Part shown: one piece after another, positions 23,399-36,185 of the stretch
Layout of the letters: every line of letters starts with the position of its first letter
Numbering within the stretch: position 1 is the stretch's first letter
DNA from: Syncephalis fuscata
Lineage: Eukaryota > Zoopagomycota > Zoopagomycetes > Zoopagales > Piptocephalidaceae
Assembly: GCA_025786725.1 (NCBI GenBank)
Contig: JAHLTZ010000043.1
Coordinates: 62,001 to 126,000, forward strand
Direction of reading: 5' to 3'
DNA: 64,000 nt
Notes under the pieces: model-generated
Database searches by the model: none
What the model was told of the DNA's origin: nothing
Seen by the model: only the letters and a program-made list of their open reading frames with translations
Translations under genes and position numbers: made by a program

Positions 23399-24356
23399 TG
23401 GCTAGTTGCGCATAATACGTGAGCTATTTAAATCTATTACTGCAACAAAACTACAGTGGCACGTGTTGTGTAGAGTATACCGTGTATTACAATGTAAACC
23501 AGTAAAACGCAACTGGATTGTGATTTGAAGCACATGTACATAAATAGATTCATGGCATGGTGTTATACAAACTAAATCTTTGTTTTGACTTGCTCGGCAT
23601 TTACACAAATATAGTGGCAATACCTTGTATCCAATGCATATTTACTATAGATTTACATATCAATGTACTGTTACACGTTTTAGCAACGATATGCTAAATA
23701 AACACGTTAGTCTTATGGAAGCAATGACGTTAGTATCACTACGCCTTTGTAGCCACCTTTTCTAAAATTTATATGTGCCCACACAAAGTTCACTAATTAT
23801 ATTGCAACATATCTATGCAGTAAAGTATATCTTTTTATAAATGTTTACTGTTTTTTGTAAACCAATGCGATTTCGAGTAATAATAAAAATACTGATTGTT
23901 TTACGAACATACTCGGATTAATACTATTTTTTTGTTACAGTTATAGAAAATGAATCAAATTTGCAAAGACAGCATACACATACAAAGCACTCTACACGCC
24001 ATGCGATTGCTGACATTTCACCTAGTACATCGCCAAAGCTGCCCAAAATTATTTGTTCAATTTTTACTGCAGCATGGTGCACCATAACACTTTCCACAAT
24101 AAAAATGCATTTAGACACTAATGTCAGCAACTTTGAAGTCATCTGACGATGTAAATCAGTCAAATAGTACTTGCTACAGTGTAAAAATACTATATTAAAA
24201 TCACAGAGCTGCCATATTCTAATACGGCTATATTCTCTATAATAATTTTTGCACAGTATATTATTACTACAAGCAATACAAATAAAAGTTAAAAAAACTA
24301 GGCATGTTTTTAAAACCGGTAATAGTCGGAAATTAAATAAATTTATTAAGAAATGA
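23399..24356. other. Gene-free stretch upstream of the micro-exon gene
   Basis: About 960 bp. It contains a 146-codon antisense ORF (23924-24364) that overlaps the stop codon region of the next gene, has no recognisable domain and is probably chance. I see nothing else. Confidence 0.4.
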
Positions 24357-25049
24357 TTAGGCACTGAACAATGCTGCGCTAACTACAACAAAGAGTGCCG
24401 ATCCAAACATAGCAGTGCTAATGGTGGAGTGGCTGGAATCTGAAGACGATGTCGATGATGATGAGGAATCGTCGATAGTAATATTGCACGCTTGGGTCAT
24501 ATTGTTGAGCGATGCTTTTTGCTGCTCATAGAGTTGAGTGGCAAGCGGGGTTGATCGAGAAGGCTTCCACTTAAGGCCCGCTTTAAGGAAAGTAAGTGTA
24601 CAACCTTCACACTGGTCCTTTTCAGTGGCGTTCTTCATTGCTTCGAAGCAGTATGCGCCACTGCTATCCTTTATACAGGCATTGTCTCTGCTCAAAGGAT
24701 AGACGAGCCAGACTTCATAGAGTCCTGGGACTACTGACGTCTTATCATTCATCTCAGTTTTACACGCGGTCTCGAGAGTTTCGAGTGCCTTAGAGATCTG
24801 TGCATCTGTGCAAAAATGACCGACAGCCCCATCAATAGGCGCTTTGCAAACTGCTTCGCTTAAACCGCCCGATGTGCTTTTATAACAATCAGGCGCAACA
24901 TCGGTGCTTTTTATCGCTTGCTTGCAGGTATCTGTTAGGTTGGCCGTACCAGGAGAAAGAATTACTGTGCCACTGGAGTCCGTTGACTGTCCCACAGCCG
25001 CTCCCACAATGGCCAGCAGTGGAATAATTGTCTTTAAAGAAAGAACCAT
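24357..25049 (-). CDS. Cys-rich secreted GPI-type protein, family A copy 5 (230 aa)
   Basis: A signal peptide (IIPLLAIVGAAVGQ) is followed by the family framework: DTCKQAI, APDCYKS, AVCKAPIDGAVGHFC, AQISKALETLETACKTEM, YEVWLVYPL, NACI, AYCFEAM, QCEGC, LKWKPSRS and ACNITI. It ends in a Ser-rich linker and hydrophobic tail (MFGSALFVVVSAALFSA) typical of GPI signals. It is closest to copy 2. It lies 5.8 kb from the tandem block, on the far side of the decayed F-box-like gene and the micro-exon gene. It is intronless. The function is unknown. Confidence 0.82.
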   Translation of the reverse strand: MVLSLKTIIPLLAIVGAAVGQSTDSSGTVILSPGTANLTDTCKQAIKSTDVAPDCYKSTSGGLSEAVCKAPIDGAVGHFCTDAQISKALETLETACKTEMNDKTSVVPGLYEVWLVYPLSRDNACIKDSSGAYCFEAMKNATEKDQCEGCTLTFLKAGLKWKPSRSTPLATQLYEQQKASLNNMTQACNITIDDSSSSSTSSSDSSHSTISTAMFGSALFVVVSAALFSA

Positions 25050-25757
25050 AGTAACTAGATAAGTATAAAGTAAATAAGCGATTTAAAAATGCTAAAGCTA
25101 GTGGACAATCAATAGTAGAAAGAAAAATAGTAGGAATAGGAATGGTGGAGCAACAACCGTACAGAAAAGTGTCGTTTTATAGGAATGATTATAAACGGCG
25201 CGACATTGAACGATACTATTAAAGGTACTCCAACCACGAGTTATTAGCGTGTCTAGTGTAGATTTCCTGAGAATATTCCAAATAAGTACAAAAGCCACAT
25301 TTGGGCAAATCATTGCTTGTTAAAGCTATCACAATTTACCATTTATGTAGTTCATTGGCGGATTTATTACATGGCATTATAATAATTTATTGGAGTTATA
25401 TATTAAAAATACCGATAGATGTGAGAGCTTTTATTGTCAGTATGGCATACAAGATCGCCTTTTTATAGAATTACCAATATACACCGACTTCTAAAACTAT
25501 GGCACATGGCAGAGTTCAGAAAGATGGTCGCAATAAGCAAATACAAAAAAGGATATATCGTTGTACAAACGACTCTACTATTTGAATCGAATACGTAGTT
25601 TAGTTAAAGCTTATCATCGAAAATATTCATATTAAACTATAGTAATTCTCACGCTTTATTGCATTGATAGACGATATACTTGTGAATTTAATTATTTCTT
25701 AGTTTATTTCAAGGTATAGATGCGAAATTGTATATGTAACATAATTAAAAAGCGATT
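25050..25757. other. Gene-free stretch between family A copy 5 and MED13
   Basis: About 700 bp, with no credible ORF. It is the promoter side of the GPI gene and the 3' side of MED13. Confidence 0.45.
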
Positions 25758-28700
25758 CTAAAGCGTTGATTGACATTCTACGAGTCGTACAAGCTGTTGT
25801 AGCACACGAAGATGTACCGGCAATGGTGTCCAAGTGAAATTAGGCAAAAAGTGCAGGAAAGAGAGCGCGTAATACCGCTGTAATAGTTCCCGCAAAGTCA
25901 TATTAGCCGATACATTGGCGGGTGAACGTAGTAAATGAACCTAAATCACAGCAATTATAGTTAGACGGGTGTGGTGCAATCTTTCTCTATCGGTAGCACT
26001 TAATACTTGCCTGTAGCCGACGTGAACCAGCCTCTGGTAGTGTATCGGCATCGGGCAACCAGAATAACGAACCACTCGCTAATGGTAGTAGTTGGCGCTG
26101 ATGATGAGGCGAAACGATAAACTTAGCTGAGTGCTCATCGCTAACGGCAAGTCGATGACCAAGATCCACTAAATAGACTTCACCTACGGCTGTTTTCATT
26201 TGCAAGTTTGTATCGGGTGCCAGTGCCGTATGTGATTTTATAGAGCTATTAGGCGCTTCTCCACTACAGTTTTCAGTTGTGGGTAGTTGTATATGAAGTG
26301 TGGGTTCTTCTGCCGTGCAAGCCAGCACCACTTGCGGTAGATCATCACCACAAATAGCACACCAAGCTAAATTATTTATTAATAAGTGGCTAATGCAGCT
26401 CATATAGTTTACGGTATTCGTACCTTTAAACTCGGCACTGTGCATCACACCTTTTCTTACGATAGTGACGGCACATTGACCGCCTATCCATCGTTCAGCA
26501 ATGATACGTGAACGTTGCCACACTTGTTCGACCATTTGCTTGACTGACGATTCGGTAGTTGTGGCCGTTTGAAGCCACAAGTCACTCTCTAGTATTTCGC
26601 CGTTATCATCCGTCCATGCACAGGCTATCCATGCGCCAGCAAATGGCCCCGTATAGGCAACATGTAAATTTCCAGCTCGCAGCAGTGGAGGTGCATGAAT
26701 ATTAGGTGGTAGAGCTAGTTCTAGCTTCTTTAGCGCATCACTGAATATTGTATAGGGCGGTGCATAGATAGGTACTGCCGTTCCTTGCGGCTTTTGCTTA
26801 TAATCACAGCCAAATGTTAATCCCTAATAACGGTTATCATCATCATTATACAAATTTGTTAGTTATAGTGTCGGATTAGTCATAGTGTTGTTAAATTACA
26901 TGATTGGCTATAAGTGGCACCCGCTGAAATGCCCGAGCATAAGCAGAAAAGGCCAGTGCCTTGCAAACAGATGAATGGTCAGTAGCCCGTTGGACAGGAT
27001 CGTTAACAAGCTGAAAGGGAACAATCTAGCCGTCATAATATTACATTAGTACAGCTATCAATATATTATATTGCTAAAGCATTACTTGAAAGGCTAGCTG
27101 TTCTGCATTAAATCCTCGTTTCTGATAAGCACGCACGGCTGATTGAAAGCACTGGCAAAGCGCAAGTAAATGATGGAAATGATCTGAAAATGGATTAATT
27201 ACATAGATCATTATAGTAGTGGCATCACTTGATGACAGTGCCGGTAATTGGCTCCCTATTAGTATAAATTAATTATCTTGTTATTATTACTACATCAATA
27301 ATAAATACCTAGTTTATCGAATGCGGCTGACAAACTACGTAATTGTCGATCATGAATAGATTCTCCCATCATAGATGCTATTCACAAGTGTATTAGCATT
27401 AGTATTAGTATTCCACTTTTAATTTGACAGTTGTCCTACTTACGTAATAAAATGGCCGGCACTACTTCTAATCCATTCGTTGCTCGATGTGTACCAAGTA
27501 AACAAGCCTAATAGCATAACATAAATAAACTATATATATGCAATAGTACATTAATACTTGCCTCGTAGACAGCGCCTACTTCTTTTATAAGCTGACGGGC
27601 TGATGTTTCCATTGCCTCACCAACTGGACATACCATAATAGGTATAAGTGCTTTCTTGCCACCATATGGTTCAAGCCGTAGTGCTTCCCAGAACCGTATA
27701 GCTGCCACACTTAATGCTAATGCCTGTTCTTGTTGATGCACCATTACTTCAGGTTCTTCGGTCACTAGCTCGATGCAGCCTTGTTTATGTGTACGTTTCC
27801 GTACTTGATATCGACCATATTTCGATTGTGGTTGACCCGATTCTATCACAATAAATTAAGCACTAATAAAACTAAAAAATCTAATTGTTACTTACCATAG
27901 AGTTCGTATAGCTGCTTAACCGACAACTGTCCCCGTACTGTAGAATGTGTTCGTTGTGGTGGCAATTGAGAGGCATCTTGTATGAATAACTTTTCCGCAA
28001 CTTGACTAATCATTTCAACTGTGTAATAATCGTCACCTTGTTCAGCTAAAGTAGTATTTGATGTATCTATTTACATAATATATTACTTAGTTAATTAATT
28101 AATAGTTATTAAATAAGTAAACCTACCAGTAGCATCGGCAGCCAAGCGATGTAGATTTAAAGAATAAAGTGCTTGCCATGTAAATTCCCGCCATGCTGCT
28201 TCATCATATCGATTGAGTATCTTCCCAGTATTTGTTATAGAGGAGTCGATAGATGATACATCAGTTAGCTCTTCAGTATCAATATTCGACGGTGTTAACC
28301 AACAAGTAATTTGAGATGCATCCGATAAATGAATATAGTCCAGCTCATCCAAATCTGTATCTGTATCAGATGATGAAGTAAATGAAGAGTTGTCATCATC
28401 ATCATCATCATTATCATCGTTATCATGATCATTGACTGTTTGTTTCATTGCCGTCACTAGTGACTTATTTAATCCAGTTACTGGTCTATTCAATATAGTA
28501 GGCGGTTTTGCATGACTTGATGGTTCATAGTCAACGGTATACGGTGCTTTCTTTTCATTCTGATCATTACTATTACTTGATGTTAATTCAGTAGCAGTTA
28601 AATCAGATGTTATATAGGCATATCGGCCACCGTAGTTATATTTAGCATCTAATACAAGGGCTGTACTATCAACTAGTGGTGCAAAATCTACAGGAATCAA

Positions 28701-31271
28701 AGCAGTACGTAGTTCTGATAACGATAAGGGAGATGCCAATGCTGTGGTTGTAGTGCCGATACCGCCCACCATACCACAAACTGCTGCAGTTACCGGAAGT
28801 GCTATATTCGGTGTAGTAGCTATAGGACTAACAGTGTTATCATGCCGTTGTATATCCTTGGGCGTTAATAGCATAGTAGCATTGTCGATGGGGCCTGGTA
28901 ATTCTGTAATATTCATACCAGATGGTTGATGTAATAGCTCGTTGTTCATAGATTCAATATCCATAGTAGTAATCTCTGGTTGCCTTGTATTATTACCAAG
29001 TAATGATGATGAGGATGGTGCTACTGCTGCTGCTACTGATGGATGTCTATCATTACTGGGTATAGTAGTGGTGGCAGCTACTGCAGCTACTGCGGCAGCA
29101 GTCAATATTTCATTAGAAAATACATCAGTAATTGTCATAGTCTCTGTGGCCAATCCAGAGGCATGTGGTTGTGATTCCATAGACCGTCCCCCTACCGGTC
29201 CCTATTAATTAAATACATACTAATTAATTAATTATCAATATATTAATATAATCTACTTACATCATCAAAAAAGTTAAAATCATCTTCTGTCACCATTTCT
29301 GTATCTGGATCATCAAAATTATAAAAGTCGGTTAAACTGTCTAATGCAGCTAATCCACTATTTCTTTCTTCTTCATTATTATTATTATTATTGTTGTTGT
29401 TGTTGTTGGTATGATCACCAGTATTCGTATTACCATTACCAATACCAACACCACTTATTGTATTAATAGTAGGCGCGGGTGTAACAACACCTGGATCATT
29501 TGGTGTGGTGACTGAAGCATTAAACGTATTACTTGGTGTAACAGCCATCTCATTGGTTACCAATGGACTATATAGATGCTATTAATAACAATAACTCTAT
29601 GGTATAGTCATAATTCACTTACTTGACTTGAAATAGATCACATAATTGGGTTAAAATTTGATTCTCATTATTTGGATTAGACTCTATTGTTATGGCCATA
29701 GTATCTTCCAGTGTATCATCTGACTCTACTACTACGGGTTTCCAATCACTATCATTGGACTCTTCAGTTAATGGTGTGGGTTCATGGGCTGCACATTGAG
29801 CAAGTACAGCAGAGGCCAGATTGGAGCAATGATCGGTATATGACCAGGCTGTAGATTTGCTCGGATCTCGTATCGATAGTCTTAATGGAGGGTTGGCTAC
29901 GGTTGAATCGTCACTTTTAAGCGTAGTAATGGGGAATACAAGGGCAGTTGGATATGACATTACTTTCTTGCCTATACGCACTATAACAAACAGTGGCATA
30001 TTTGATTCAATGGGTGATTTTAACAAACTTAAAGGCAATGCGTGAATAGTTGACCATATAAGGAGTTGCTGTTCAGCTACTACACCATCAATAGGCCGTA
30101 GTATAGCATGATTACATATTACTTGACCCATAATACCAAACGGTGATAATTTCACTATATATATATAAATAGATTATAATAGCCATAAATATTAAATAAT
30201 AATAAACCTACCCGATAAATACTGATGTGGTCTAGTATCTAAAACATGTTCATTCAAGTCTGATGGTTGAAGTGAACGGATAGGCAATTTACAACGTTTA
30301 GGTAATAGTAGTGCATTGGATGCGGTAATATGAATATGAAGACGGAATCCATCTAATCTACAATGGTATTTAAAACAGTGCATTAATTAGATATAGACAT
30401 TTAATACGAATACTAATACAGATAACATAATAGCCACTACTATAAGCAAACTTACCCTTGATTCGATACAGATGATGACAATCTATGATCTTTTTCAGTA
30501 AGAATAAGATATTTACCTAAGGATTTTATACCGCGATGAGCCAATCCGCTATTCAATATCAATATCAATATCAATTAGAACTAATAAGAACATGTTATGT
30601 ATAAATAAATTACCGAGTACAAAGATTTCTTAATGCTTCTAAAAATATATCACATTCTTCTGGTAAAGTCGACGCCAAGTGAACAGCTAGACGTGAAGCA
30701 GCACCGGCCGATGAACTAATGGCATCCCAAGAGAAACTGCCTAGACGAGATACTATATAACATAATAAGTTACTTATATTCTATAGTCATTAATTAACAT
30801 ACCTCCTTGTTCAATATCTAATGAAAGTGCTGGCTCTTCTTGCCCCCACCAAAACAACCATAATTCATGTTGTTGTTGTTGTTGTTCTAGATGAATAGTG
30901 GTTGTTGTAGTCGCGTCTTTATCGATAGAGTCTACTTCCATCATGGTATCTGTCTTTACATCCACATTATCTAATGGTGCACTATTCACCGTGTTTATTA
31001 CTGTACGCCAATAACAAGCAACACCAGCAGCTAGTAGTTGTTGATAGGCCGTCAATATAGTATCGTCGGCGTTGTTCAACCGACTTGTTGTTGTTGTTGT
31101 TGTTGGTCTAGGACGCGTTATACAACGCCATTTAACCTGTGCCAATCCCGACTAATGAATGACGTAAAGTGTTAAGTAATAACAGTTAATAGTTTTATAT
31201 ATACACACACACACAACAGTAAAGGATACAATGGCTATGGCGTTAGTAAGGGCGGCATCCGTTAGCCGCAT
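25758..31271 (-). CDS. MED13: Mediator kinase-module subunit 13
   Basis: Links the CDK8 kinase module to core Mediator in the nucleus, controlling RNA polymerase II engagement. The ATG at 31271 opens exon 1 (31218-31271), followed by exon 2 (30803-31151) with the MED13 N-terminal signature AQVKWRCI...LWLFWWGQEEPAL. Many short exons follow. Low-complexity stretches occur at about 29370-29400 (poly-Asn) and 28390-28440 (poly-Asp). The MID/PIWI-like half contains IRFWEALRLEPYGGKK and ALIPIMVCP (27640-27720), and the conserved C-terminus SGSLFWLPDADTLP and PLPVHLRVLQQL ends at a TAG at 25758-25760. At least fourteen introns are apparent. I did not resolve every junction, so the total length (about 1,400-1,500 aa) is an estimate. 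Family identity is strong. Confidence 0.92.
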
Positions 31272-31750
31272 GTTAAGGCTTTTGAACAAGAATCCGCTTT
31301 TTCGCTCAGTACAGGATATGATTCTGGATGCAAAGCACTAAATAGATTGTCAAAATAAATACACACACAAACAACCAAGGGAAGATGCACGTATACGTCA
31401 AGTAGTAGGTGGTGGTAGTAGTAGTGGTGAAGAAGGTAAAGCAATATAAGGCACAAATCCACGAGCTATTTGGGTATCACACAATGGATATTGTATTTCC
31501 AATTAAACACCATGATGGACATTTGACTACAAGTTGAGGCACCATAGTTTTCACACGCACACACACACTATTAATAAACTGGAGCTATTGTACTTTGACT
31601 CTCACATTTTTTATTTACTCATTTCACCATATTTTCTTATTACTATCTTATTATTCTATTCAGTAGTATATTACATGATAATGTTGAGTATAACAATATA
31701 AATAGCATGTATATTTAAACACCAATAAAAAACACTATTCGATCCCTAGT
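31272..31750. other. Intergenic upstream of MED13
   Basis: About 480 bp, with scattered (AC)n runs near 31360-31375 and 31555-31568. The sequence reading MDLCLILLYLL on the minus strand here is a shadow. No gene was recognised. Confidence 0.45.
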
Positions 31751-31779
31751 TTTGTTTCTCTTATTTACATCAACACCTG

Positions 31780-32180
31780 TTCAAGCAACCTCAACGGTAT
31801 GCCGTATATTCTGGCTACAACCGTCGCCCCAAGATCCTCCTGGTGAAAACACTCAACCTATCATTATTGCATATGGTGGAGGTCATTTGCTTTATCGATA
31901 GTCGGCAAATAAACTACACCTACCAAGTTGATACCAAGAATGCTCAAGACAATGGCGAATATCAGAAACGCCAAATATCCTACCTTCTTTGTCATCATAG
32001 ATAAGTATCTTACATCACAGATATGCCCAAAATGTAATACTAGAAAATTGAAAGATGAAACAGATTATTTAAATGCAAGAATCCATGCTGTACGTAGATG
32101 CAACAACTGCGGAACGATATGGAATTGCAATCAAATGGCTTCTATTAATATTCAATCAATCTTTCTACACATGACCAACA
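31780..32180 (+). pseudogene. Fanzor/TnpB-like RNA-guided nuclease remnant (C-terminal part)
   Basis: The zinc-ribbon and RuvC-III end of the TnpB/Fanzor superfamily is readable: IDKYLTSQICPKCNTRKLK, then VRRCNNCGTIWNCNQMASINI. The two CxxC knuckles are intact. The conserved RD before xxAS is replaced by CN, so the last catalytic Asp is lost. Upstream in other frames, IIIAYGGGH (compare the family's RuvC-II strand region) and arginine-rich text are separated by stops at about 31902 and later. No N-terminal half is found nearby. I read it as a dead copy of a mobile-element-associated Fanzor, and the 3' part is duplicated in inverted orientation just downstream. Confidence 0.7.
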
Positions 32181-32525
32181 ACAATAATAATCGGTCTCAA
32201 ATGTTCCAAAGAAATCAAATAGTATGTTACATTCTTTATTTAAATCAATTTATTAACAATATTTTAATAGGAAGTAATATAACTATGCTGCGCATAACAA
32301 CGACATGACTCTGATTGGAACAAATTTTGCATTGAAGGCTCCAAATGTGGGAGCAAAGTAAAATGTAACCATAATCTTTTAAATAAATAGTGTAACATAT
32401 CATTTGATTTTTTGGAACATTTAAGACCGATCATTGTTGGCTATGTGTAGAAAGATTAATTGAATATTAATAGAAGCCGTATGCTTGATTCCATATCATT
32501 CCGCAGTCGTTGTTGTTATTGTACT
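32097..32525. repeat. Inverted repeat with ~130-bp arms from the Fanzor 3' end
   Basis: The left arm (about 32097-32230) contains GCGGAACGATATGGAATTGC and CAATCTTTCTACACATGACC and ends GTATGTTAC. The right arm (about 32392-32525) is its imperfect reverse complement, starting GTAACATATCATTTGATTTT and ending in the complement of the zinc-ribbon coding text. The spacer is about 160 bp. The right arm encodes a degraded zinc-ribbon fragment on the minus strand. Confidence 0.8.
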
Positions 32526-32529
32526 AATA

Positions 32530-35151
32530 TATACATGCTACGTATTATTCCATTTTTAGCTTTTAACTTTTAGTATTTGTTAGTTGAGTTAAATAAACTG
32601 TATCATTATATAAAATATCGTGTGTCATTTAGCATTATTATACAATCTAATTAAATTTATCAATTATTATAGTATGGTTTGAGTACCAAATGATTGATAT
32701 TTAATAACATCCAATCTATTGAACATGATAATGGGTGGTGAGTGACATTAGTCATCAAATACTCATTATTATAGATTCGTTATCTAGTACGCGTATATAA
32801 TTAAAGTATGTGTTATTATTATGTATACCCGTTATTTTGCTTGATTAACATTAAAAGCATAACTAATTGGCATGGCCTAATTTATTTATAAATAATCTTA
32901 ATAAAATATAACTCCGTTCATATTTATATTATATGTTCTACCAATATAACTCAGTGAACAAACTAAGTGCAGTAAGTCAATTTTTATTAATAAAAGAGTT
33001 GGAATTATACCGACAACGGCTATAAACAACGTATGACCAATATATAATAAAATGATAACCATTATAATGAATGGGCAATATTGAACGAAATTAGCAATAT
33101 TCAAGTTATTGGGCACTAGCCTAATAAACGAGCTGACCGACATTAGTCGAACTTTCTTAATAATAAAGCTAGAACAAAAAGGACAACTGCAATAGCTAGC
33201 GCGTATATACCAGACAATAAAATAATATACATTATAAAAAATATACGGTGTGAAATGACGATTAGCTATGTCAAATTATTGAGTATATCTGCATAATCAA
33301 TGAGCGGAATTAGTCGACATTTATTAATAATAGTAATAGAACAAAAATAAAAGTAGTTTTGGGTAGAGAAAGGCTAGGCGAGTATAAAATGATACATAAA
33401 ATGATAAATGTATGGCAAGAAAGTACATAAAACAATGGAAGTTATAGTGCATATAATGCAATGAGGGGAATAAGTGGAGTATATTGCTACATATAATGAA
33501 TAAAATGTATTTAATATATCGTAGAATGATATATAGTAGTGTGGGATATATTGAAAGTGATATAAATGAATAAAGTATATATGTATACTGAGTATATGCA
33601 TATTGGATAATAAATCTACGATGATGAGTATTTTGGACCCTGATGTGAATTACCCCTAGTTTCATGTTCAATAGAAAGAAAGTTTAATTTAAAAGTGTAA
33701 ATATTATTAAATGTAGTCATTTGATCACAAAAACAAACAATAAATAACTAATAGACTATTTAATGTAAAAAGCTTATTTTTATTTAATTAATAAATAATG
33801 TAATATATACAAGTTATAAATTGAATGGCATTGTACATATAAAGACTATAAACAAATTGAAATACAGATGAGGGAATTGCTCAAGTGATAGAATAGAAGA
33901 AAAAATAAAGATCAATTGCATAAAAGCAAATATAATTATAGAATATGTCATCAGTAAAACAATGGTTGTAATAAGAAGAATAGATAACAAACAGTAAAGA
34001 CAAGTATATTTATAGAACAATGTCAATAGTAAAGCAATGAGTGTAATAAGAATGACAAACAACAAAAAATAAAGACAAGTATATTCATAGAACAATGTCA
34101 ATAGTAAAGCAATGAGTGTAATAAGAATGACTAACAACAAACAATAAAGACAAGTATATTCATAGAACAATGTCATTGGTAAAATAAGAAGGATAAATAT
34201 CAATGCATAAACAAATGTCATTATCATAGAACATGATATTATAATTGACAGCTAAACTTGTAAGCATTAGATTTAGTATATAAGCAACAGTATTCATTGA
34301 ATGTTAAATAAAATACTTGTAAACATACCTATTCTAAACTACACCTTGTATATATACCATTTTTAAATCATATGTATATAGAACTAGCCATAATGACACA
34401 ATCTACTTTATTACTCTAGTAGCCATATAAGCTATGTTTCTTTAGTATTCCTAATAAAACTGATCACCTTATTACGAATACAAAAAGAATACAACTTATA
34501 TAGCTGCTAAAGTAATACAAAACAAATTAGCTAAATAGTGATCTATAGTTACTACAATACAATAGATCACAACATAGTTTTATACAAAATTTAACACACA
34601 ACGGAGATTAACAACTTTTAAATAAAAATGTGCAACCATTCTTATAAATTTCACTTGTCATATTATATGGCGCAATAAGTGTAACTTTTTTGGGGCGGAT
34701 TCAGGCTCTTAGGGGACTTTTCAGATATTGAATGTAAGTTTTATTGAAATACTTAGAATTATTACTAATACAATGTCTTATTACATTTAATTATATTTTA
34801 TGGAAATGATAATGTTTTTATATTACGTTAATATTTATTGTGAATGATGATTTAAACACAAATCAATCCAATCAACTCATTACGATTGATTGCGTAAAAA
34901 GATTTGCTGCTTTGGGGGATTGAAGTAAATGTTGACACTTAAAACTACTCATTATTGTAAAACGAGCTATTAGCATTAATAACAGTTTTATTATTATTGA
35001 TTAATAATCTAATTATTGTGTGAATTGGTGTGTGTGTGTGTGTATGTGTATACATAATACTCACGACATTATCTGATGATTCTCAGCGACGTATTTAAAT
35101 TCATTATTTTTGTTTTTTAGCGTGCTGTTGTTCTTTAATTCTCTCCCCACT
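32530..35151. other. Low-complexity AT-rich stretch
   Basis: About 2.6 kb. Minus-strand ORFs at 32898-33143, 33324-33671 and 33814-34227 are extremely rich in Leu/Ile/Tyr/Phe and have no start context or splice support. The last contains the 75-bp repeats listed separately. A TG microsatellite lies at about 35030-35052. A strong acceptor-like CTTTTCAG followed by GTAAGT occurs near 34718-34738 (+), with no clear gene around it. Confidence 0.45.
33946..34230 (-). repeat. Four 75-bp tandem repeats, in frame in a hydrophobic ORF
   Basis: Copies begin at about 33946, 34021, 34096 and 34171 (anchor TGTCAATAGT or variants). The 75-bp period is an exact multiple of three. On the minus strand it would encode a 25-residue unit, TLFYEYTCLYFLLFVILITL followed by IALLL, a membrane-segment-like repeat. 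Coding status is unproven. Confidence 0.8.
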
Positions 35152-36021
35152 ATGATTTTTACAAACGAGCTACCTGCGGTTGAAACTTCTACTTTGCCGC
35201 GTGCCTTGCGCATCGGTGTACTTGGTAAGTGGCATGCCATTATAATTAAATGGATAGCATCTAAGTTTATGTTGCTGCTGTTATAGCACTGCAGGGCGGG
35301 TTCCACGAACACCTCGTTATGCTACGGCAAGTACGACCAGATATCGAAGCAGTAGAAGTACGCAGCAAAAAAGATATGGAGGATCCACTACTTGACGGTC
35401 TTATTATACCGGGCGGTGAAAGTACAACGATGGCTATTGTAGCGCAACGAAGCGGTGCATGGCCATCGCTACAAGCACTAGTGCGCTCCCGTCCCGTATG
35501 GGTAAGTAGCCATTAGATATATTATATACACTGATAATAGCAGCAATACTAATAAAACATGTATAATATAGGGCACTTGTGCTGGTATGATTCTACTTTC
35601 ATCCGATGCAGTGAACCAGAAACAAGATGGTCAAGCTTTGCTAGGTGCTCTTCCGATTACCGTACGCCGCAATCGATTTGGTTCACAGGTGGAGAGTTTT
35701 CAAGTGGTGCTTACCGAACCACCTGAAGTAATACACGTTAACGATGACCCTACTACCACTACCGACTCAACCGCCGAACCAAACGGCTTTCCTGCACTAT
35801 TCATACGAGCACCGGTCGTTGAAAAGATCAGCGAAAAAGTTGAAGTACTTACTCGTCTTACGAGAGTAGCGGGTGAACCCGGAGAAGTCGTGGCTGTGCG
35901 TCATAATGATATTCTCGTCTGTGCTTTCCATCCTGAATTAACGGGTGATAATCGCTGGCACCGGTACTTTATTAACATGACCATTGCTGCTCGTATCATA
36001 CGTGAAAAGACGACTGCTTGA
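35152..36021 (+). CDS. SNO1: Pyridoxal 5'-phosphate synthase glutaminase subunit (PdxT/SNO)
   Basis: Hydrolyses glutamine and channels ammonia to the PdxS/SNZ lyase for de novo vitamin B6 synthesis in the cytosol. Three in-phase exons, 35152-35224, 35287-35501 and 35572-36021, encode 245 aa, close to the usual family size (about 190-250). The class-I-like glutaminase core is intact: IGVLALQGGFHEH, LDGLIIPGGESTTM, the nucleophile in GTCAGMILLS, RNRFGSQVESF, LFIRAPVV and the catalytic His/Glu in CAFHPELTGDNRWH. The synthase partner is not in the window. It is convergent with the PSF2 gene. Confidence 0.97.
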
Positions 36022-36185
36022 TTAGTGATTAGGACAGTTTAATGCAACACATCTACGATTTAATAAAACAGAAATACACACACATATGTATGTATGTGTT
36101 TGTGTGTGTATTATATTTACAGCTACATGTATTCATTCTATCAATGTTACAACATATTTGTTTATTATTAAATAATGACTCCTGT

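Noticed and set aside
23924-24364. 146-codon minus-strand ORF as a gene
   Set aside because: It has no domain or convincing signal, lies in the 3' flank of a co-oriented gene and overlaps its stop codon. A length like this is plausible by chance here.
32097-32525. Inverted repeat as transposon terminal repeats or a CRISPR-like array
   Set aside because: The arms are duplicated coding sequence of the Fanzor zinc ribbon, not short terminal repeats, and there is no repeat-spacer periodicity.
33324-33671. Hydrophobic Tyr/Ile/Leu-rich ORF as a membrane protein
   Set aside because: Composition simply mirrors AT-rich DNA. There is no repeat, splice or homology support.
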